The notes under the pieces were generated by a model. It was not told the DNA's origin. It saw only the letters and a program-made list of their open reading frames with translations, and did not search any database. From Desulfovibrio sp. (GTDB lineage Bacteria; Desulfobacterota; Desulfovibrionia; Desulfovibrionales; Desulfovibrionaceae), in the NCBI GenBank assembly GCA_031271265.1, contig JAISWB010000028.1, forward strand, positions 1-64,000: 64,000 nucleotides of DNA. Direction: 5' to 3'. Positions 52,637-60,399 of this stretch are shown here, piece by piece (within the stretch, counting starts at the first letter, position 1; the number at the start of each line of letters is the position of its first letter). Position numbers and translations under genes: made by a program.

Positions 52637-52867
52637 ATGCTGACGAGCAATGTCAAGGAGATCATGGAAAAACAAGGTGTTACAATTAGAGCCATGGCTG
52701 AAAAAACCGGCTTGTCCGATGTGACCATTCTCCGGGCAAGGCGGAAGCACATCGCGCAATGCCGGTTATCCACTCTGGAAATTATCGCAAAATGCTTGGG
52801 CTGCAAGGTCAAAGACTTGTTTGAGGAAGACCTGGGACCTGCCGGGCCTGAAATATACCATGCGTAG
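52637..52867 (+). CDS. XRE-family transcriptional regulator
   Basis: The 76-residue protein is little more than a Cro/C1-type HTH: VKEIMEKQGVTIRAMAEKTGLSDVTILRARRKHIAQCRLSTLEIIAKCLGCKVKDLFE, split here only by reading. Helix-turn-helix residues fall at AMAEKTGLSDVTILRAR. Three Cys (in QCRL, KCLGC) could sense redox state or metal, but this is speculative. It is the only plus-strand gene between the iron cluster and the respiratory run and faces both. Confidence 0.8.
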   Translation: MLTSNVKEIMEKQGVTIRAMAEKTGLSDVTILRARRKHIAQCRLSTLEIIAKCLGCKVKDLFEEDLGPAGPEIYHA

Positions 52868-52878
52868 TTTTTGAGCTG

Positions 52879-53460
52879 CTAATTGTGGCAGGCCGATTCC
52901 TCGCACCCGGCCATGCGCTTCAAAGTCGGCGCGTCGTCCCCGGCCTGCTCCGTATGGCAGGCGACACAACTGTAAAAACGTCCCTTGGGCGCGGCGTGCG
53001 TGGACAGGTAGTAGGAACGGACGCTTTTATCTTTAGGATTGAGGTTGTCGTGACAGTCCTGCGTCGCGCAGGCCAGATGCCTCGTCATGCCGTCGACGGG
53101 ATGGTGGCAGCTCGCGCAGACTTCGGAATCCGGAAGCAGCTGGCTGTTCGCGTTACCTCCTCCCTCGGGCTGCGCCGGGGAACGCGCCGATACGCCCGCC
53201 CCGCTCCGCAACGCGGGCGCGTTGAGATGGGTCTGATGGCTGAACAGGACGGGCCTGCGGGACCAGTTCAACTCCGTCGGCTCGGGAGGCGGCGATGCGG
53301 CCGCCGCTGTGGCTGTGCCGGCGGCGACGGCTGTGGCTGCTGCAACGGCTGCGACGATGATTGCAACTACCGCGAGGGAGACCCTAACTGCTGCGATGAG
53401 GGCTGTAACTGCTGCGTCTGCGCAAAGCAGGCATGCGGAGAAAATGCCGTTTTTTTTCAT
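52879..53460 (-). CDS. Exported tetraheme c3-like cytochrome
   Basis: The 193-residue protein has an unusually long, Ala/Val-rich hydrophobic leader (about residues 14-55) encoded by repetitive GCN/GTN codons. The mature part has four heme-c sites: CASCH, CATQDCH, CVACH and CEESACH, the last two spacings as in class III c3 cytochromes, with extra His (FSHQTHLN) for axial ligation. It is the last gene of the iron-uptake run, where the Campylobacter counterpart has thioredoxin-like genes, so it may supply electrons to reduce Fe3+. Confidence 0.85.
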   Translation of the reverse strand: MKKNGIFSACLLCADAAVTALIAAVRVSLAVVAIIVAAVAAATAVAAGTATAAAASPPPEPTELNWSRRPVLFSHQTHLNAPALRSGAGVSARSPAQPEGGGNANSQLLPDSEVCASCHHPVDGMTRHLACATQDCHDNLNPKDKSVRSYYLSTHAAPKGRFYSCVACHTEQAGDDAPTLKRMAGCEESACHN

Positions 53461-53495
53461 GCCGCGTCCGCCGAATTGCCCGGATGCGCGTCGCC

Positions 53496-54176
53496 TCAGG
53501 CCACCATGGAGCGCGCCGGCGCGCCGTCCCGAACCATGCGGCCGAATTCAAGCTGCACGATGCGCTCCGCATGTTCCGCCACTTCCGGCGAATGGGTAAC
53601 TACAATGATGGTACTCCCTTCGCCGTGCAACTGGTGAAAAATGTCCAAGACCGCGGCCTGATTGCTTTCATCCAGGTTGCCCGTAGGCTCGTCTGCCAAA
53701 ATAAGCTTGGGATGATTGATCAGCGCGCGCGCGATGCACAGCCTCTGTTGCTCGCCGCCCGAAAGCTGCCGGGGCAGATGCCCGGCCCGATGCCCGAGGC
53801 CGACGCGTTCCAGGGCCTGCAAGGCTTCCTCTTCGTCCGCCATGCTGTGGTAATACTGGGCAATCATCACGTTTTCCACGGCCGTGAGGTAGGAAATCAG
53901 GTGGAATTCCTGAAAAATCAGGCCGATCTTGTCTCTGCGGATGGCTGTAAGGTCCTTGGTGTTCAGGCGGGATATCTTCTCTCCGTCAAGGATGACCGTG
54001 CCGTGCGTGGGCTTGTTCATGCAACCGACGATGTTCATCAGCGTCGTTTTGCCCGAGCCCGACGACCCCATGATTGCCGTCCATTCGCCCCGGCGTATGC
54101 TGAGCGTGATATTCCGCAAGGCCGTCACGGAGCCGTACACCATGGAAACATCGTGTAATTCAAGGATGTTTTTCAT
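53496..54176 (-). CDS. MacB/LolD-type ABC ATPase (iron cluster)
   Basis: The 226-residue ATPase contains IMGSSGSGKTTLMNIVGC (Walker A), FQEFHLISYLTA (Q-loop), LSGGEQQRLCIARALI and [13 protein letters not shown]. It serves the two FtsX permeases upstream. The arrangement FTR1, P19, DUF2318, FtsX, FtsX, ATPase parallels the Campylobacter Cj1658-Cj1663 iron system. Confidence 0.9.
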   Translation of the reverse strand: MKNILELHDVSMVYGSVTALRNITLSIRRGEWTAIMGSSGSGKTTLMNIVGCMNKPTHGTVILDGEKISRLNTKDLTAIRRDKIGLIFQEFHLISYLTAVENVMIAQYYHSMADEEEALQALERVGLGHRAGHLPRQLSGGEQQRLCIARALINHPKLILADEPTGNLDESNQAAVLDIFHQLHGEGSTIIVVTHSPEVAEHAERIVQLEFGRMVRDGAPARSMVA

Positions 54177-54200
54177 AGATATTTTCCTTGTTAATCTACT

Positions 54201-55337
54201 CTATTCCCCGCGCAGCGCCGTTGCCGGTTCCACTTCGGCGGCGCGGGAAACCGGGAAAAAGGACGCCGCCAGCGTGACAAGCAGCGAGGCGCACAGGGTC
54301 AGTCCGACAAGGAAGACAGGCAGGCTGACTTCGCGCCCGAATACGCTCATGCTCACGACCTGAGCAAAAACGTAGCCGGTGCAGGAGCCGAGAAGCGCTC
54401 CCGCGCAGGCCAGCACCGCTCCCTCGCCCGCGAACTCCCCGATAATGCTCCGGTTTTCCGCTCCGAGGGCCTTTTTCAAGCCTATTTCCTTTCTGCGCTC
54501 CATTACCACGGTCATCATGCCGGTGCCCACGCAGACCATGGTCAGCAGGAGAACCACGGCCGTCACCAGACAGACAAGCACCTGCAGTTTGTTCAGCACC
54601 GTCGCTTCGGAATGCATGATGCGTTTGACGGGGCGGGGGGCTATACCGGGGACTTCCTTCCGGATTTGTTCAGCCAGCCGGGTGATTTCTCCGCTTTCGG
54701 CGGCAAGGCTGACTTCCACGGCATCAGCCCGGCCGGGCGAGCCGAGCAGCGCCTCAAGAGCGCGCGCGGGCATCAGCACAAAAGCGTCTTCGGGGCCGCC
54801 GGTGCGGAGTATGCCGCTGACCGTAAATTCCTTTTTAATCCTGCGGCCCCTGGGCGGAACCGCTTCCAGCACTATGGACGTGCCTGCGTACAGGCGCGCG
54901 TTCTCAGCGATATCCGTGCCGACCAGCACCTGGTTGTCGGCTGCCGGCCATGTGCCGTGCACCTGCCGGTACGGTCCGGTTTTGCGTGCGGCGTCCATGT
55001 CGACGCCCACCGCCGTAAGCCCCTGCTTGTTGTAGTACAGCGTCTCATAGCGCAGGGGCGCCATGCCGACGAGTTTGTCCTTCGGCAGCAGTTCCTCTGC
55101 TTGGCGGAGTTCCCCCGGACTCAGTACGGCGTTGTCGCCGGAAGGGACGAGGACGAGGTTGGCGCCGTATGAGCGGAATTCCCGGCCCATCTGGCGCGGA
55201 ATGTCGAAATACACCGCGCCCATGCCCAGAACCACGGTCGCACCGATGATCACCGCCGTCAGGGCGAGCGCCAGACGCGAACGGCGGCGCAACATCGAAT
55301 AGAACACCATCTTCGCGTACATCGTTTTACGGTTCAT
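54201..55337 (-). CDS. FtsX-type permease (iron cluster, second)
   Basis: About 378 residues, with one N-terminal span, a periplasmic domain, and three C-terminal spans carrying VVMERRKEIGLKKALGAENRSIIGEFAGEG. I start at the ATG at 55337, preceded by AAAGGA; the frame is open to 55412 only through repeat DNA. It forms a pair with the next upstream permease. In Campylobacter the equivalents are needed for iron from some sources; the moved molecule is not known. Confidence 0.87.
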   Translation of the reverse strand: MNRKTMYAKMVFYSMLRRRSRLALALTAVIIGATVVLGMGAVYFDIPRQMGREFRSYGANLVLVPSGDNAVLSPGELRQAEELLPKDKLVGMAPLRYETLYYNKQGLTAVGVDMDAARKTGPYRQVHGTWPAADNQVLVGTDIAENARLYAGTSIVLEAVPPRGRRIKKEFTVSGILRTGGPEDAFVLMPARALEALLGSPGRADAVEVSLAAESGEITRLAEQIRKEVPGIAPRPVKRIMHSEATVLNKLQVLVCLVTAVVLLLTMVCVGTGMMTVVMERRKEIGLKKALGAENRSIIGEFAGEGAVLACAGALLGSCTGYVFAQVVSMSVFGREVSLPVFLVGLTLCASLLVTLAASFFPVSRAAEVEPATALRGE

Positions 55338-55371
55338 CAAAAATTCCTTTGAGGAAATCATTTCCCCCGGC

Positions 55372-55446
55372 AGGCCGGCCTGAGCAGGCGCAAGGCCGAA
55401 CATTCGTCCCAATGCTCCCGGCGGGGTTCAAAGCAGAGCCCCGAAG
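55372..55446 (+). repeat. Dispersed GC-rich repeat, family B, copy 3
   Basis: Contains CAGGCGCAAGGCC, then CTCCCGGCGGGGTTCAAAG and GAGCCCCGAA, in the same order as the other two copies though more diverged. It lies between the two FtsX genes of the iron cluster. Confidence 0.45.
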
Positions 55447-55467
55447 TAATCAGCTTTTCCTTTAAAA

Positions 55468-56763
55468 TTATCTTCCATGCAGCACTTCCGCGGGTTTGAG
55501 GCGCAGCAACATGCGGCAGGCAGGCAGACTGCCGCCGGTGGTCACCGCGAGCACCAGCAGGGCGACAAGCGGGACGACCAGTCCTTTTGCGGACACCGCC
55601 GCGCCGAAGACGCTTTGTCCGATGACCTGCGCCAGGCCGAGCCCGGCAACGTAGCCGACCACGCCGCCGACAAGAGCCGCGGTCAGCGTTTCCGCCAGAA
55701 CGAGCAGCACGATCTCCCCGTCGCCCGCGCCCAGAGCCTTGAGCAGGCCGATCTCCGTACTGCGTTCCATGACGTTCGCCGTCACAAGACCGGCGACGGC
55801 CAGCGCGGAACAGGCGAGACTGAGTACGGTGAGCAGCAGCATGAGCAGGCTGGTCTTCTGCAGTATGGTGCCCTCGGAAGCCGCTACCTGCAGCACGGGC
55901 TTGGCGCGCGACTCCGTCAGGACTTCCTCGATCTGGAAGGCAATGGCGCTTGCATAGGCCGTACAATACCAGATCTCCCATTCGTGACGGGAAAGACTGT
56001 TCGGATTCTGCGCCGCCCGTTTGGCAAGGTCGTTCTCGGGCGTGGTAAGGGCGCTCACTTCCACGCGCCGGACCTTGCCTTCCAGGCCGGACAACCGCTG
56101 CACCACGGCCAGGGGCGCGAGCAGCACCTCATCCTCCTTGTCCCCGGAATGGAACAGCGAACGCACCGTCAGTTCCGCCCCGCGCTTTTCGCCCGTCCGG
56201 TCTTCAACCGCGACCCGTATCCTGTCGCCGATGCGCAGCTTGTGCCGGTCCGCCAAAAGTCCGCCGACCATGACCCCGTCCGCGTCGTCGTCGTCGAGCC
56301 ACGGCCCCTGCACGTCCCACCAGGATTTCAGATTGATGACGCCGGCATGCGCGGATTCTCCCGTGGGAATGTCCAGACGCCGGGCAAACCATGTGCCCAG
56401 CAGCGTCACCCCGCCGATTCCCTCCGCTTCGGCCCGGACGTCAAGATAAGGCGTGAAATCCACAATGTTGAAGGCCCAGAAGATGGTTTTCATTTTAGGC
56501 AGTTCGGCTTCTCGCAAAAATTTGTCGGCAACGCCCTCCCCTTCCCCGATCCCGTAGAGATCGCCGAGCAAAGACGCGCCGCGCGACTCGACCGTGATAT
56601 TGGCCCCGTAGGTCCTGAGCGCCTGGTTCACCTTGTCGCCCACATCCAGCATGACGTTGAGCATGGCCGTAGCCAGTGAAATACCCAGCGCCACGGTGCC
56701 GGCCGTCATCAGAAATTTGCGTTTGCGGCGGGTAACGGCCCGGCCGATCATGCGCAGAAACAC
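55468..56763 (-). CDS. FtsX-type permease (iron cluster, first)
   Basis: About 431 residues with MacB/LolCE topology: N-terminal RKRKFLMTAGTVALGISLATAML, a long periplasmic domain, and three C-terminal spans starting at VMERSTEIGLLKALGAGDGEIVLLVLAE. A GTG at 56763 has AAGGAG six bases upstream and is preferred over the ATG at 56790, which would put that site inside the gene. Similar permease pairs occur in Ftr1-P19 clusters. Confidence 0.87.
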   Translation of the reverse strand: MFLRMIGRAVTRRKRKFLMTAGTVALGISLATAMLNVMLDVGDKVNQALRTYGANITVESRGASLLGDLYGIGEGEGVADKFLREAELPKMKTIFWAFNIVDFTPYLDVRAEAEGIGGVTLLGTWFARRLDIPTGESAHAGVINLKSWWDVQGPWLDDDDADGVMVGGLLADRHKLRIGDRIRVAVEDRTGEKRGAELTVRSLFHSGDKEDEVLLAPLAVVQRLSGLEGKVRRVEVSALTTPENDLAKRAAQNPNSLSRHEWEIWYCTAYASAIAFQIEEVLTESRAKPVLQVAASEGTILQKTSLLMLLLTVLSLACSALAVAGLVTANVMERSTEIGLLKALGAGDGEIVLLVLAETLTAALVGGVVGYVAGLGLAQVIGQSVFGAAVSAKGLVVPLVALLVLAVTTGGSLPACRMLLRLKPAEVLHGR

Positions 56764-56906
56764 GGCGAACTCCTTGCATTCGACTGTCAAGGCAAAATCG
56801 TGTCCACGCGGTTTTGCCCCGTCGTTTACGGCGGGAACGCGTTCCCGCCCTGACCGGCGAAATACTCCGTATTCCGGCGTGCCGGCCCCCGTTGCACGGA
56901 CCGGGG

Positions 56907-58160
56907 TTACATGAACCGGGGCGCCTCGGCTTCAAGGTCCTCAATGTCGATGGTCAGCAGGCCGCCCTCAATCCGGAAAGGCAGCGGCACAGGATTGCAG
57001 CCCCCGGCAAAGCCGATGGTGGACGTGTTCATGACCACGTCGCACAGCGTGCAGACCACCTGCCCCTTGCGCTCGTAATACCCGCCGCCGGCGCCGCAGA
57101 CCTCGCAGGCGTCAAGGCCCACCCCGTAGGCGCTTTCACTTTTTTTAATCACAATATAGCGTATTTCCACACCTTTACGGGAAGTGTAGACGTAGCGGTG
57201 CAGGGCGCCGTCGCCCACCTCGGAGAGCGGCAGCCGAATCAGTCCTTCCGTCGCCGGCGTTGCCGCCGGCGGCGAAAGCTCGACCTCCTTACCGTCGAAG
57301 TGTACGCCCGCCGTCAGCAGCAGCACGCCGAGCAGCAGCGAGGCAAGGACGGCCTTGCTCCAGCGCATGCGCGCGATCCGACGGCTTTTCGCCTTGCGTC
57401 TCTCGGCCGGATTGTTTCCCTCAATGGAAACATCGCCGGAGCGCGCCGTGAGAAAGACGGCGGGCAGGGCGGCAACGGCCAGACTGCAGAAAAAGAGCGG
57501 CCGGTCCTTGCCGAGCAGGAAAATTATCAGGTCCAGGGCCGTATCGGAGCGGGGCAGAAGACCGCGCCCGAGCAGTATCTGCCCGGCGGAGATCAGTTGC
57601 CGGCAGACGGCGAGGGACACGGCGGCGAACAGCACGGGGAATACGACCCGCGCGGGCACGGCGGCGCATGCCGCGTACAGCGCCCGGCAGACAAGCAGGC
57701 AGAGCAGCAGGCCGGCCAGGTAGCCCGCGACGATAAAGACGAATTCGCTGCTGACGACCTGAACGACGCCCACGGCGAAATACGAGGGGAATATGAAAAT
57801 GTCGGGCAGATAATAGGCGCCCCAGGAAGCGGCGAGGACGAGGACGACGCCCCGCAACGGGGGCGAGGCCGCTTTTTCGGCCGGGAAGGAACGGCTGCGG
57901 AAAAGCAGGAAGAGCAGCAGCAACTCGGCGGGGATCATGACGCCGAGCACGGCGAGATCATAATATTCTCGCACCACGAAACCGGTGCCCGTTTTGAGGG
58001 CGGCCAGCGTGCCGGAAATCAGTACGCCGAGCGCCGCGCCGCGTCCGAGCGGCCCGCGGAGTTCGAAAAGCTCCCGTCCGCGGACGAAACCCGGCAGAAT
58101 GCCCGCCGGCACGGCAACCGGCAACAGCGTTGCTGCGACAAGAATCAAAAAATGCAACAT
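56907..58160 (-). CDS. DUF2318 membrane protein (iron cluster)
   Basis: The 417-residue protein has about eight or nine spans in residues 1-290, then a periplasmic DUF2318 domain with CEVCGAGGGYYERKGQVVCTLCD and GGCNPVPLPF; two CxxC pairs and a nearby Cys suggest metal or cluster binding. It corresponds to Cj1660 of the Campylobacter iron system and may move electrons or metal across the membrane. AGGAAG precedes the ATG at 58160. Confidence 0.85.
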   Translation of the reverse strand: MLHFLILVAATLLPVAVPAGILPGFVRGRELFELRGPLGRGAALGVLISGTLAALKTGTGFVVREYYDLAVLGVMIPAELLLLFLLFRSRSFPAEKAASPPLRGVVLVLAASWGAYYLPDIFIFPSYFAVGVVQVVSSEFVFIVAGYLAGLLLCLLVCRALYAACAAVPARVVFPVLFAAVSLAVCRQLISAGQILLGRGLLPRSDTALDLIIFLLGKDRPLFFCSLAVAALPAVFLTARSGDVSIEGNNPAERRKAKSRRIARMRWSKAVLASLLLGVLLLTAGVHFDGKEVELSPPAATPATEGLIRLPLSEVGDGALHRYVYTSRKGVEIRYIVIKKSESAYGVGLDACEVCGAGGGYYERKGQVVCTLCDVVMNTSTIGFAGGCNPVPLPFRIEGGLLTIDIEDLEAEAPRFM

Positions 58161-58289
58161 GGACTTCCTGTCCGCATGGGAGCATGTCGACCCGGCGGGC
58201 GCCCGTTTTGACTGCCGCCGGAGCAATTTCACAGCGAAATCTCAAGGATCTGCAGGGCAGCCTGTGCGGCGATACCGTCAAACAAAGCA

Positions 58290-58323
58290 GCCTGTGCGGC
58301 CGGTTTACGTCGGCCGCACAGGC
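58290..58323. promoter_or_regulatory. Perfect 13-bp stem-loop between the P19 and DUF2318 genes
   Basis: GCCTGTGCGGCCG (58290-58302) pairs exactly with CGGCCGCACAGGC (58311-58323) around an 8-base loop, and GCAGCCTGTGCGG also occurs upstream at 58257. No T-run follows. It lies inside the operon and may stabilise the P19 message or attenuate the downstream genes. Confidence 0.5.
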
Positions 58324-58376
58324 AGTGTACAGAAAAGGAATGTCGTTTTCAATACAAAGGCGCTGATTTTCTCAGC

Positions 58377-58955
58377 CTACCATTTCCGGGGAACCCACTT
58401 GAAGTCCCAACTCACAACCAGGGGTTCTTTCCAGAAGCGGCCCGGCACGCCCGTTTCCTTGTCCACGTGCAGCAGGTAGCCCTGTTTTTCGGGGTTGTCG
58501 ATGATGAAGGTCACCTTGTAGTCGCCCGCGCCGTCGAGTTTGACGTTGTTGCCGTAATGGGGGCCGTCGCTGGCGCTCATGGGCATGAAGCTGCCCTCGA
58601 TGACCTTGCCGCCTTTTTTCTCAATGCGGTATTTCACGGTCAGGTTGGGCACGAAATCGCCCGCGCCGTAGCCGAGATTGTTGCCTTCGGCCGCGCTTAT
58701 GTCGGCTTCCAGGTGCATGTCGGCCTTGGAGGCGGGCAGTCCGCCGAGCGAGGCTGGTTCCATGTCGACGGGCTGGAAGTAGACGCCGGCCACCTGCAAC
58801 GGACCGACTTTCTGTTCGTCGCCGAGTGGGAACTCCTCAAAGCCCTTTTCCGTTCCCGGAGCCGGGGCGGCCGCCCCGGCCGCGGAGGCAAAGCCCATGA
58901 GCAACAGGGTCAATGCCGGGATGCAGACAAGTTTGCGAAATACTGCTTTTGTCAT
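58377..58955 (-). CDS. P19/Tp34-type periplasmic iron-binding protein
   Basis: The 192-residue protein has a Sec signal (PALTLLLMGFASAAGAAA) and the immunoglobulin-like P19 fold: FEEFPLGDEQKVGPLQVAGVYFQPVDM, KADMHLEADISA (His and Glu copper/iron ligands), SFMPMSASDGPHYG (Met and His ligands) and a C-terminal ending in WDFKWVPRKW. P19 proteins bind Cu and Fe and work with FTR1-type permeases. It follows the FTR1 gene by 26 bases. Confidence 0.92.
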   Translation of the reverse strand: MTKAVFRKLVCIPALTLLLMGFASAAGAAAPAPGTEKGFEEFPLGDEQKVGPLQVAGVYFQPVDMEPASLGGLPASKADMHLEADISAAEGNNLGYGAGDFVPNLTVKYRIEKKGGKVIEGSFMPMSASDGPHYGNNVKLDGAGDYKVTFIIDNPEKQGYLLHVDKETGVPGRFWKEPLVVSWDFKWVPRKW

Positions 58956-58981
58956 CTCTTCTGTCCTCCGATGCTTTCGGC

Positions 58982-60181
58982 CTAAGCCGTGTTGCGCCGC
59001 CGGACGGCGGCGGTTTTGCGGGTATGATAAAGGAAAGTCGCCGCCGCGAGGACGATGAGCGCCGCTTGCGGGGCCAGGGTTTCCAGCGTGGGATACACGC
59101 CGAGCAGGTCAATGGAGCCGATAAAGGATACGGGGGTCACGGATACCGCATCGGCCTCCTGCAGTTCTTTCACGCCGCCTCCGGCAAACACGACGGCCAT
59201 GATGTACATAAGGATTCCTGTACCGATAAAGAAGGGACGCAGGGGAATGCGCAGGCTGCCGAAACGGATGAGGACGAACAGCGCGATGAGGCACACGCTG
59301 CCTACGCCGAAGCCGTACCAGACCATGTCGATATGGTCTTCGGCGTCCGCCAGCAAGGCCTGGTAAAAGAGAATGGTTTCCGCCCCTTCTCGGAACACCG
59401 CGAGAAAGGCTGCCGCACCCAGGGCGAAAACGCTGCCCCTGCCGACCGCCGCGGCGACCTTGCCTTCGATGTAAGAGCGCCAGGCCGCGCTTTCCGCCTT
59501 GGAAATCATCCAGTTGCTGACAAAGAACAGGACGACCACGGCCAGCAGCATGGTGACGCCTTCCAGGATTTCCTGGTCGGCTCCGCTGACGGCAAAGAAG
59601 CTTTGCAGAGCGAGGGCCAGAATGGCGCTTGCGGGCACGGCGATCGCCCCGCCCGCATAGACTACCCTGGTCAGGGCGGCGTTGCCCGAGCGGATCAGGT
59701 AGGCGGCGATGGCCGCGACTACCAGGATGGCCTCAAACCCTTCGCGCAGCAGGATAAGCAGAGATGCCGCGAAAACGGTCCAACCGCTCTCCTGCCTGCC
59801 GTCCAGGGCATCTCCGTCCTCGCGCAGCATCTTGTTCAATCCGTCGAGGCTTGTCCGGACCTCTTTGTTGGCGGCGCCCTCGGTCATCAGGCGTTTGACC
59901 TCGGCAAAGCGGTATTCGACGACGGAAGCGCGTTTGCCTGACACATAGGCCATGACGGCGCGCTCCACGCCGAGCTTTTCGTAATATTCAAAATAGGCCT
60001 TGTTGACCAGCTCCTTGGCTTTTTCGGCATCCTTGGTGGTGAAGTAGACGTCATAGGAATCGTTCAGAATCACGGTCATTTCGTCCGTGATTTCCCGCCA
60101 CGAGGCGTATTGGGCGGCAAAGGCCGGCGCGGCGAGGCAAAAGAGCAACGGCATGCCGACAAGTAAGGCGAATTTTTTCAT
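58982..60181 (-). CDS. FTR1-family high-affinity iron permease
   Basis: The 399-residue protein has a signal peptide, a periplasmic helical domain (about 25-140), and seven membrane spans. The two iron-binding ExxE motifs of the family are in LLREGFEAILVV and FREGAETILFYQ. It imports Fe3+ after handling by P19. The ATG at 60181 is preceded by AGGAG. It is the first gene of the iron cluster, directly behind the promoter at 60250-60278. Confidence 0.93.
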   Translation of the reverse strand: MKKFALLVGMPLLFCLAAPAFAAQYASWREITDEMTVILNDSYDVYFTTKDAEKAKELVNKAYFEYYEKLGVERAVMAYVSGKRASVVEYRFAEVKRLMTEGAANKEVRTSLDGLNKMLREDGDALDGRQESGWTVFAASLLILLREGFEAILVVAAIAAYLIRSGNAALTRVVYAGGAIAVPASAILALALQSFFAVSGADQEILEGVTMLLAVVVLFFVSNWMISKAESAAWRSYIEGKVAAAVGRGSVFALGAAAFLAVFREGAETILFYQALLADAEDHIDMVWYGFGVGSVCLIALFVLIRFGSLRIPLRPFFIGTGILMYIMAVVFAGGGVKELQEADAVSVTPVSFIGSIDLLGVYPTLETLAPQAALIVLAAATFLYHTRKTAAVRRRNTA

Positions 60182-60224
60182 TCCCGGCTCTCCTGCGGGC
60201 AAGTTGTTGGGAACGTTGCGCAGA

Positions 60225-60245
60225 AAATGAACGTCAAATTCATTT
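60225..60245. promoter_or_regulatory. Palindromic operator candidate of the iron operon
   Basis: AAATGAA-cgtcaaa-TTCATTT is a perfect 7-7-7 inverted repeat starting five bases downstream of the -10 element, where a repressor would block transcription. TTGCGCAG flanks it as a direct repeat (60216-60223 and 60244-60251). Fur is the obvious candidate, although the arm spacing is not the classical 19-bp Fur box. Confidence 0.5.
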
Positions 60246-60249
60246 GCGC

Positions 60250-60278
60250 AGAATGCCGGACCTGCTCCGCCCTGTCAA
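60250..60278 (-). promoter_or_regulatory. Sigma70-type promoter of the FTR1 operon
   Basis: On the minus strand TTGACA (60273-60278) is followed after exactly 17 bases by CATTCT (60250-60255). The leader to the FTR1 ATG is about 60 bases. Confidence 0.65.
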
Positions 60279-60399
60279 CTTTTTTTTTCTGCTTTGTCGA
60301 CAACAGGCTCCTCCAGGTAAGCGGACACGGAAAGTCAAGTCACACGGCAAGCCTTGGAACGGTCTGGAACGTCTTGCAAGTTTTTGCTAAAACAGCAAT

